Assembly (NCBI GenBank): GCA_900553555.1 | Contig: USEG01000012.1 | Location: 1 to 12,107, forward strand | Length of the DNA stretch: 12,107 nucleotides | Direction: 5' to 3' | Source of the DNA: an uncultured Clostridia bacterium | Lineage (GTDB): Bacteria > Bacillota > Clostridia > Christensenellales > Pumilibacteraceae | In this document: in pieces, positions 1-6,098 of the stretch | Layout of the letters: each line of letters begins with the position of its first letter | How positions within the stretch are numbered: position 1 is the stretch's first letter | Translations under genes and position numbers: made by a program | The notes under the pieces: model-generated | What the model was told of the DNA's origin: nothing | What the model saw: the letters and a program-made list of their open reading frames with translations, nothing else | The model's database searches: none

Positions 1-777
1 GTTAACTTTTTTAAAAAATTTATTGTCCGTAAGCGCACGCCTTTTGTTTTCGCCCATGGCGTGATAGGCCAGATATTCGACTTTTACGTTTTTGCCGTTG
101 AGATAACTTTGTATAAGCCGCAGTTCGTCTCCGTCGTTAAACTGCTCTATAAGGGGAACGCGAACGGTGATTTTTGCACCCAAAGCCAACAATTTTTCGA
201 AATTACTCAAAATAAGCCGGTTGTCGGCCCCGGTAAAAAGTTTGTGCGTTTTTGGCGTAATGCATTTTATGTCGTACAAAAAACCGTCGGCATAGGGCAG
301 AATTTTTTCGAAATTTTCAAAAGGCACGTTGCCCGCCGTATCGATGGCGACGTTTATTTGCCGCTCTTTGCAAAGTGCGGCGCATTGCGCCAGAAATTCG
401 GGATAAAGCATACACTCCCCGCCGGAAAACGTCACTCCGCCGCCCGTCGCATCGTAAAAAAGTCTGTCGGCCGTTACGACTTTTAGAATTTCCCGCGGGG
501 TCATGCGTTTTCCGTAAATACGGCGCGCGCCGCTAATGCAGATATCCACGCATCTGCCGCAAAGATTGCACTCGTCGGCAGTGCAAAAACGTACGCACGC
601 TCCGCAATGACGGCACTTTTCGGCAAAAAATGCCGGCTGAGCACGGGGATCCTGTCCTTCCGGATTGTGGCACCAGCGGCATCTGAGATTGCACCCCTTA
701 AAAAACACCGTGGTGCGCACGCCCGGTCCGTCCACCGTGGAGGAGCGAACTATGTCAAAAATCAGCGGAGTTTTCAT
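1..777 (-). CDS. Glycyl radical enzyme activase (radical SAM), 3' end outside window
   Basis: This is a glycyl-radical-enzyme activating protein of the pyruvate formate-lyase activase family. Such enzymes cleave S-adenosylmethionine reductively to abstract hydrogen from the partner enzyme's glycine. 259 codons are visible with no stop, so the gene is cut by the left edge. The N-terminus has DGPGVRTTVFFKGC and the radical-SAM cluster CNLRCRWC (Cys29, Cys33, Cys36). A ferredoxin-like insert follows with two 4Fe-4S sets (Cys55, 58, 61, 65 and Cys70, 73, 76, 80), typical of activases for the dehydratase/decarboxylase type of GRE rather than PflA, which lacks the insert. GGGVTFSGGE near residue 115 is the family SAM-binding loop. 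The ATG overlaps the aldo/keto reductase stop (ATGA). No good Shine-Dalgarno sequence is seen, only AAGG one base before the ATG, so translational coupling is likely. The partner is almost certainly the GRE two genes upstream. Confidence 0.93.
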   Translation of the reverse strand, partial: MKTPLIFDIVRSSTVDGPGVRTTVFFKGCNLRCRWCHNPEGQDPRAQPAFFAEKCRHCGACVRFCTADECNLCGRCVDICISGARRIYGKRMTPREILKVVTADRLFYDATGGGVTFSGGECMLYPEFLAQCAALCKERQINVAIDTAGNVPFENFEKILPYADGFLYDIKCITPKTHKLFTGADNRLILSNFEKLLALGAKITVRVPLIEQFNDGDELRLIQSYLNGKNVKVEYLAYHAMGENKRRALTDNKFFKKVN

Positions 778-1706
778 GCCTTGGTCAAAGTTTCCATCTC
801 TTCGTCGGACAAATTTATCTCGCAGCCGGAAAGATTTTCAAGAAAGTGCGGCATTTTCGACGACGAGAACAGCGGGATGACCCGCGGGCAGTCGGGCATA
901 CGATACAAATTTACAAGCCATGCAATTACCAGCGCGGAAGGGGATACGCCTTTTTGCTTTGCCAAATCCGCAAGCGTTTCGTAGCGCTTTCCCGTCACCA
1001 CTTCGGACAAAAACCGCTCCGGCGCGGAATATCCTCCCTTTGCCAAGCAGGAATACGCCACCAACGGAATGTTGCGCGCGCGCAAAAAACGCAGTCTTTC
1101 ACGCGAGGTAAATTCGTTGTACTTATACTTGGGCACGGCGTCGACGCGTTCGTAAAGGTATGTAAAGCGCTGCTGCATAACCGAATACGGCGTAAAACCG
1201 TTTTTTTCGGCGACGTAGTTGGCGTCGTCAAAACGCCAGACGTCATAATTGCTGCCGCCCAAAAGACGCACCTTTCCCTTCTTTACCAGCGTATCGAACG
1301 CCGACATGGTCTCTTCCAAAGGCGTATCGGGGTCGTCGGTATGGGCGTAATACAAATCGACGTAATCGGTTTGCAATTTTTTAAGGCTTTCGTCTATCCA
1401 ATATTCTATCTGACTTCTCTTTAGTCCCTGGCCGCTGCCGTGGCGGTCAAATCCCACTTTCGTTGCGATAACCACCTTGTCCCTGTTGCCACGTGAAGCC
1501 AGCCATCTGCCAAGCACGGTTTCGCTTTCGTCGCCCGTTCCCTGCCAGTGCGCGTAATTATTGGACGTGTCGATAAAGTTTCCGCCCGCCGCGACAAAAG
1601 CGTCCAAAATTTCAAAAGCGTCTTTTTCGGGCGTTGTAGTGCCGAAGTTCATGGCTCCGAGACATACGCCGCTTACTTCCAGCGACGCGATTTTAAGTCT
1701 GTTCAT
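774..1706 (-). CDS. Aldo/keto reductase
   Basis: A 310-residue NAD(P)H-dependent oxidoreductase with the aldo/keto reductase (beta/alpha)8 barrel, complete at the family's usual length. The catalytic tetrad is readable: Asp46 and Tyr51 in FIDTSNNYA, Lys83 in ATKVGFD, His122 in DLYYAHTDD. The GGSNYDVWR stretch (about 150-158) and the C-terminal IPLFSSSKMPHFLEN (about 277-291) match the cofactor-binding segments. There is no signal peptide, so it is cytoplasmic. It sits between a glycyl radical enzyme and its activase, with ATGA overlaps on both sides. It therefore probably handles the carbonyl product or precursor of the GRE reaction, for example reducing an aldehyde or ketone to an alcohol; this is inference. 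A Shine-Dalgarno sequence (AGAGAGG, 8 nt before the ATG) lies inside the end of the GRE gene. Substrate cannot be told from sequence. Confidence 0.93.
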   Translation of the reverse strand: MNRLKIASLEVSGVCLGAMNFGTTTPEKDAFEILDAFVAAGGNFIDTSNNYAHWQGTGDESETVLGRWLASRGNRDKVVIATKVGFDRHGSGQGLKRSQIEYWIDESLKKLQTDYVDLYYAHTDDPDTPLEETMSAFDTLVKKGKVRLLGGSNYDVWRFDDANYVAEKNGFTPYSVMQQRFTYLYERVDAVPKYKYNEFTSRERLRFLRARNIPLVAYSCLAKGGYSAPERFLSEVVTGKRYETLADLAKQKGVSPSALVIAWLVNLYRMPDCPRVIPLFSSSKMPHFLENLSGCEINLSDEEMETLTKA

Positions 1707-3925
1707 TGTTTTAACCTCTCTATTACATAATTTTGCATTTCTTTACTCATATCCACGAAAATTCCGCTGTAACCGGTGACACGCACCATGAGGTCGCGAT
1801 GTCTTTCGGGGTGAATCTGAGCGTCCAGCAGTTCGTCGACGCTTTGACAGCTTATCTGCATGTGCAGTCCGCCGTTATCGAGATATGCCGCGACTATCTT
1901 GCCGAGCAGTTCTCTGCCGCTTTCTCCGGCATAGTTTTGCGGTTGTATGTCGACGTTAAGAGCGCCCGACGCCAAACCGTCCATGGGCAGTTTTAGCAGC
2001 GCCGACAGCATGCCGACAAATCCCGACGTACACGCTCCGAAGGCGGGACGCATGTTTTGCGAAAAGGGCTCCCCCGCCTTTCGGGCGTCGAACGTGGCGC
2101 CGCAAGCGCTGCCCATTTTGATATTGTTCGTATCGCTTTCCACCGACGGCATCAACACTATCCCGTACTTACGCGCGTAAGGTACTGCAAGGCGACGCAT
2201 AATATCCAGATACTGCGTAAGGACGCGGCGGGCGTGATAGTTGCTTAGCTGTTCGTCGCTGCCGAATTTAGCAACCGCCCGACAGTCGGCAAAAATCTCG
2301 TCATAGCCCTCATAGTCGGCGTCCGTCGCCGCCAGCAACTGTTGCAGCGAATATTTTTTGTCGCGATAAACCAGTTTGTCCACCACCGTAAAATTATCGA
2401 CAAGCGACGCAAAACAAACAAGCGTCTGTATTTCGAAATACCATTTCGCGGCGAAGGCGTTGTTTGCCGTACCCGTCTCTATGGGCGGCACGCGGAAACA
2501 GTCCCCGTAAGTGATAACGGCGGAAGCGTGGCGGCAGCGTACTTCCAATTCCTTTTTTATTTTTTCCAGCTTGAAGGCGATGAATTTTTCCACCCTTGCC
2601 ATAAAAGCGGCATAAAAATCGTCTATGCTGCGGGGCGGAACGGAGCCGCCGGCCAATTCGTGCGCTATTATCATAAAATCTTCCGCCCAGCCGCCGTCGG
2701 TGAATGTGCGGTAATAATTTACTTTAAGTTCTTCGCGTTCTTCGGCCGTCATATCGGGCGAAAAATGCCGAGATCGCGGTGCCATAAGCATCCAGCATGA
2801 ATTTTTGCCCAGTCCCGCCCAATTGCACCCGAAATGTTCGTAATCGCGCGCGTCCTTAGCGGGCACGCCCATTTTTTTGAAAGCCGAGATGACGTCGTTG
2901 TCGTTGTAAAACATAAGCGAACAGCTTTTGAGCGCCTTTTCCGTGAGCGTAGCCCAAAGATCGGGACAGTCCTTCGCCATGCCTTCGTAATAGCGCACCA
3001 CGACCACCGGATTTTTAAGACCCGGCTGAATACATTCGGCAAACAGTTGCGTCAGACGGTTTACGGCAGGCTTACCGTTTTCATCGGTGCCGGCAAGGTG
3101 CAGGTACTGCGGCGCGTCAAAATTAAGAATACGCGACCAACCCGTCGTATTGCTTTCGTCGCCGCGCTGATGTTCGCCTCTGCCCATTATCAGATTGTGC
3201 TTACAGTAATAGTCGATAATTATACGTCTTATTTCGTCGTCGCCGACGCCTTTTTCGCGGTCGCTCTTATAAAGCTTATACAAAAACCTGTCCGGCCGCC
3301 CCAGCGACAAAGTGGGATTGGCGGTGATATATGCGCAGTCGACAAACGCCACCAGCCAGTATAGCTGCATCGCCTCCAAAAAAGTCTGCGGCGCGCGCGT
3401 GGCCACGGCATATAAGGTGTTAGCCACCGACGTCATTCCCTTTGCCTTTGCCGCCTCCGAATATCTTAGAGCAAACGCCGTCATCGCGTCATAAAAGCCA
3501 ATAGCGCCGCGCAGAAACACACACTTGTCCTCGTCGGCGCTGTTTTTTTCGAGACTGCTTAAAGCGCGCTCTTTAAGCCCCGTAAGTCCTTTGTCTATAA
3601 GGTCGTCCCAGTCGAATGTGCAATGCCCCACCTCGAACAATGTATTGCTGTAAAGATTGTCCTTGTCGGCGACAAATTCCCGATAAAGGTTTTCCTCCTC
3701 TTCGTCCAGCGGCTTATCGACGCATCTGCCCGCAATGATGTCGTTTTTTTCAAGCGGGGTGTCTATTTCGCTTAAAAAATCATTCATTACGGCGGCAAAT
3801 CTAAGCGGCTGCAAAAGACCGGAATATTTGTCTTTAAGTTTGTGCAAAATTCTTATGCGGTTTATGCTGGTAGATTTTAACGGCTTTTCGCTAAGTGCCC
3901 GTCTTGCCTCTTCTACGTTTGTCAT
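1703..3925 (-). CDS. Glycyl radical enzyme, PFL-like family, unassigned reaction
   Basis: A 740-residue glycyl radical enzyme. The C-terminal radical domain (about 600-740) contains CGATFDARKAGEPFS near 608-622 and the radical motif RVTGYSGIF with Gly718. The thiyl-forming cysteine is Cys367, in ARDYEHFGCNWAG. Cys367 lies where GRE dehydratases and decarboxylases have GCxE, but the Glu two residues later is replaced by Trp369, and it is not the CCVSP of pyruvate formate-lyase either. The enzyme is somewhat shorter than glycerol/propanediol dehydratases (about 790) and close to PFL (about 760). It is cytoplasmic, with no signal peptide or membrane segment. The start is supported by GAGGA and AAGGA upstream and a promoter about 30 nt away. 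It is the first gene of an operon with a reductase and the activase that installs the radical. Oxygen sensitivity is expected. GRE membership is secure; the chemistry (C-C, C-O or C-N cleavage) is unknown and I do not name a substrate. Confidence 0.95.
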   Translation of the reverse strand: MTNVEEARRALSEKPLKSTSINRIRILHKLKDKYSGLLQPLRFAAVMNDFLSEIDTPLEKNDIIAGRCVDKPLDEEEENLYREFVADKDNLYSNTLFEVGHCTFDWDDLIDKGLTGLKERALSSLEKNSADEDKCVFLRGAIGFYDAMTAFALRYSEAAKAKGMTSVANTLYAVATRAPQTFLEAMQLYWLVAFVDCAYITANPTLSLGRPDRFLYKLYKSDREKGVGDDEIRRIIIDYYCKHNLIMGRGEHQRGDESNTTGWSRILNFDAPQYLHLAGTDENGKPAVNRLTQLFAECIQPGLKNPVVVVRYYEGMAKDCPDLWATLTEKALKSCSLMFYNDNDVISAFKKMGVPAKDARDYEHFGCNWAGLGKNSCWMLMAPRSRHFSPDMTAEEREELKVNYYRTFTDGGWAEDFMIIAHELAGGSVPPRSIDDFYAAFMARVEKFIAFKLEKIKKELEVRCRHASAVITYGDCFRVPPIETGTANNAFAAKWYFEIQTLVCFASLVDNFTVVDKLVYRDKKYSLQQLLAATDADYEGYDEIFADCRAVAKFGSDEQLSNYHARRVLTQYLDIMRRLAVPYARKYGIVLMPSVESDTNNIKMGSACGATFDARKAGEPFSQNMRPAFGACTSGFVGMLSALLKLPMDGLASGALNVDIQPQNYAGESGRELLGKIVAAYLDNGGLHMQISCQSVDELLDAQIHPERHRDLMVRVTGYSGIFVDMSKEMQNYVIERLKQ

Positions 3926-3954
3926 TTTCCTTATTTTCCTCGCCTTTTTTATAT

Positions 3955-3983
3955 ATTATACACCCGCTGTCGTATTTTAGCAA
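3955..3983 (-). promoter_or_regulatory. SigmaA promoter of the GRE operon
   Basis: On the minus strand, TTGCTA (3983-3978), a 17-bp spacer and a perfect TATAAT (3960-3955) predict transcription starting near 3948. The 5' leader would be only about 23 nt and carries GAGGA and AAGGA before the GRE start. It lies downstream of a separate minus-strand terminator (4029-4060), so the operon could be read independently of that leader. Confidence 0.72.
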
Positions 3984-4028
3984 TACTTTGCGGCCGATTT
4001 TTTCCGTTTTATTTACGCGCTCAAAAAT

Positions 4029-4060
4029 AAAAAAAGCGGCAGAGAATTTACTCGAGCCGC
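4029..4060 (-). terminator. Rho-independent terminator upstream of the GRE promoter
   Basis: Minus strand: GCGGC (4060-4056), a short inner GAG/CTC pairing around a TAAATT loop, then GCCGC (4040-4036), followed by seven T, an A and five more T. This is a strong intrinsic terminator. It does not belong to thrS, which has its own terminator about 200 nt earlier, so it ends either a small RNA or a regulated leader of the GRE operon. Confidence 0.72.
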
Positions 4061-4216
4061 CGGCTGTGAGCTTGCGTCCCGTTTTTAAAGCGCAGATTGT
4101 TTTGCCTTGGCCGATTTTTTACTTCTTCATGAAAAAACAATGGACTGTTACGGGCTTATAGCCGCCCCGTAGATTAAGATTTTCCGCCTGCAAGATTGCA
4201 TATATCCTTGGCGGCC
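4036..4216 (-). ncRNA. Candidate structured small RNA or leader RNA, unrecognised
   Basis: About 180 nt between two minus-strand terminators contain no convincing ORF but several complementary segments. These are ATTGTTTT (4141-4134) with AAAACAAT (4103-4096), 8 bp around a 30-nt loop; ACGGG (4170-4166) with CCCGT (4154-4150); CTTGC (4194-4190) with GCAAG (4075-4071); and GCCGCC (4215-4210) with GGCGGC (4061-4056). The last pairing uses the 5' arm of the downstream terminator, so the two would be mutually exclusive, as in attenuators and riboswitch expression platforms. A GGGACGCAA string and an upstream GGCAAA recall the cyclic-di-GMP-I aptamer, but the hairpin that should separate them is absent. 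No known RNA family is recognised and no clear promoter is seen. The ends given are approximate. Confidence 0.33.
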
Positions 4217-4245
4217 TTTATTGGGGGGGGTGACGCCTTTATATC

Positions 4246-4272
4246 AAAAAGGGCGCCGCCTAAGCGGACGCC
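4246..4272 (-). terminator. Terminator of tex-thrS
   Basis: Minus strand: GGCG, a bulged T, CCGC (4272-4264), loop TTAG, then GCGGCGCC (4259-4252), a single C and five T. The eight-base-pair stem with one bulge lies 37 nt after the thrS stop. Confidence 0.75.
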
Positions 4273-4308
4273 GATTTTAATTTTGTACTGTTGTTTACGC
4301 GGCAAATA

Positions 4309-6072
4309 TTATGCGCGCTTTTGAATTTTGTCAAGCAGCATATCCGTAAACTGCTGCATGGTCATGCTCTCCGTCTTGTCGGTTTCGCGGTCGCGAACGG
4401 AGACGGTTTTGTTTTCAATTTCGTTTTTGCCGATTATGAGCATATACGGAACACGGTCAACCTGACGCGCTTCGCGCACTTTATAGCCTATTTTTTCGTT
4501 GCGGTCATCCAGTTCTACGCGCACCTTGGCGCCGCGCAGTTTTTCGTACACTTCGCGGGCGTAGGTTTCGTCCGTTCCCGGCAAAGTGAGCACTTTAACC
4601 TGTGTGGGCGCAAGCCATACGGGGAATTTACCGGCAAAATGTTCGGTGAGAATACCTATAAAACGCTCTATCGAACCGAAACAGACGCGGTGTATCATGA
4701 TGGGACGCTGACGTTCGCCTTTTTCGTCGACATATTCGAGATTGAAATTAAGCGGCATCTGGAAGTCCAGCTGTATGGTGCCGCACTGCCACGTTCTTCC
4801 CAGCGAATCTCTAAGATGGAAGTCGATTTTGGGACCGTAAAAAGCTCCGTCGCCTTCGTTTATCGTATAATCCAGACCCATTTTCGCAAGCGCGGCTTTA
4901 AGTCCGTCGGTGGCGGCTTCCCAATCTTCGTCGCTGCCCATGCTGTTTTCGGGGCGGGTGGACAGTTCGACAAAGTATTCAAAGCCGAATTTCGCGTACA
5001 CCTCGTCTATAAGGCGGACGACGCCCATTATTTCGTCGGTGATTTGCTCTTTGCGCATAAAGATGTGCGCATCGTCCTGAGTAAAGCAGCGCACGCGGAA
5101 CAGACCGTGCAGCGCGCCTTTAAGTTCGTGGCGGTGCACTATGCCCAATTCGCCTATGCGCAGCGGCAGTTCGCGGTAGCTGTGAGGCTTGCTGCGATAA
5201 ACCATGACGCCTCCCGGGCAGTTCATGGGCTTTATGCAATATATTTCATCGTCTATTATTGTGGAATACATATTGTCTTTATAGTGGTCCCAGTGGCCGC
5301 TCGTCTCCCACAAGTGACGATTCATTATCAGCGGCGTGGACACCTCTACGTAATTTTCACGCGTGTGTATTTCGCGCCAATAGTCGATAAGAGCATTTTT
5401 TATTGCCATTCCTTTGGGCAGGAAAAACGGGAAACCGGGGCCTTCGTCGCAGAACATAAACAATTCCATTTCCTTGCCGATTTTGCGGTGGTCGCGCTTT
5501 TCCGCCTCTTCCAAAAGTTTGAGATATTCGTCCAGCTCTGCCTGCGTGCGGAAAGCTATGCCGCCTATACGGGTGAGCATTTTGTTATTTTTATCGTTTT
5601 TCCAGTAGGCTCCCGACTGGTGCGTAATCTTAAAGGCTTTAAGCTCTTTCGTGTAACACAAATGCGGACCCACGCACATGTCGACGTATTCGCCTTGCTC
5701 ATAAAAACTTATTTCCTCGTCTTCGGGCAAATCGCCTATATGTTCCACTTTGTATTTTTCGTTGCGCTCGCGCATGAGAGCGATGGCCTCTTCTCTCGGC
5801 AAAACGAAAGGCTTTATGGGCAGATTTTCCTTGACTATCTTGTGCATTTCGTCTTCGATGCGCGCAAGATCTTCGTCCGTCAGTTTGGTATCGCCCAAAT
5901 CGACGTCATAGTAAAATCCTTTTTCCGTTGCGGGACCGTACCCGAAGTCCGCCTGGGGATACAGACGCTTTATTGCCTGGGCCATTATGTGCGCCGCGGT
6001 ATGTCTCAAAACGTGAAGTTCGAGTTCTTCGGGACATTCCGCCACCGTTCCGTCTTTATATATGATTTTCAT
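4309..6072 (-). CDS. thrS: Threonyl-tRNA synthetase lacking most of the TGS domain
   Basis: Class II aminoacyl-tRNA synthetase that charges tRNA-Thr in the cytoplasm. The 587 residues contain the N2 editing domain with HTAAH (His24, His28) and DMCVGPH (Cys133, His137). The catalytic core has zinc ligands Cys285 (MNCPGG), His336 (DDAHIF) and His461 (IMIHR). Motif 2 is around 312-336 and motif 3 (GSIERFIGILTEH) around 466-478. The anticodon-binding domain follows from about 490. These positions are offset by 49-50 residues from those I recall for the E. coli enzyme (about 640 aa). The deletion therefore falls at the N-terminus, where the about 60-residue TGS domain is reduced to roughly 15 residues. 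The editing loop has Val where E. coli has Arg (CRGPH). The start is fixed by AGAGGAG 7-8 nt upstream. It follows tex by 26 bp, probably in one transcript. There is no room for a T-box leader directly upstream. Confidence 0.97.
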   Translation of the reverse strand: MKIIYKDGTVAECPEELELHVLRHTAAHIMAQAIKRLYPQADFGYGPATEKGFYYDVDLGDTKLTDEDLARIEDEMHKIVKENLPIKPFVLPREEAIALMRERNEKYKVEHIGDLPEDEEISFYEQGEYVDMCVGPHLCYTKELKAFKITHQSGAYWKNDKNNKMLTRIGGIAFRTQAELDEYLKLLEEAEKRDHRKIGKEMELFMFCDEGPGFPFFLPKGMAIKNALIDYWREIHTRENYVEVSTPLIMNRHLWETSGHWDHYKDNMYSTIIDDEIYCIKPMNCPGGVMVYRSKPHSYRELPLRIGELGIVHRHELKGALHGLFRVRCFTQDDAHIFMRKEQITDEIMGVVRLIDEVYAKFGFEYFVELSTRPENSMGSDEDWEAATDGLKAALAKMGLDYTINEGDGAFYGPKIDFHLRDSLGRTWQCGTIQLDFQMPLNFNLEYVDEKGERQRPIMIHRVCFGSIERFIGILTEHFAGKFPVWLAPTQVKVLTLPGTDETYAREVYEKLRGAKVRVELDDRNEKIGYKVREARQVDRVPYMLIIGKNEIENKTVSVRDRETDKTESMTMQQFTDMLLDKIQKRA

Positions 6073-6098
6073 GATGTTACTCCTCTTACTGTAACTTG

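Noticed and set aside
61..486. Plus-strand open frame of 141 codons near the left edge
   Set aside because: It is antisense to the radical-SAM activase, whose cysteine motifs and frame are unambiguous.
4056..4115. Cyclic-di-GMP-I riboswitch (GGCAAA and GGGACGCAA strings on the minus strand)
   Set aside because: The two strings are 20 nt apart with no complementary hairpin or GAAA loop between them, and the flanking helices of the aptamer cannot be drawn. Kept only as a remark under the unrecognised RNA.
3926..4161. Plus-strand small ORFs in the GRE-thrS gap
   Set aside because: They run through the GRE promoter and a terminator, have no ribosome sites, and their sequence is low-complexity translation of A/T runs.
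4148..4201. 17-codon minus-strand ORF with AAGGA just upstream
   Set aside because: The spacing to the ATG is only 3 nt, it overlaps predicted RNA stems, and the peptide has no recognisable property.
6073..6098. T-box leader for thrS
   Set aside because: Only 26 bp separate tex and thrS, with no T-box consensus or terminator; expression appears to come from the tex promoter.
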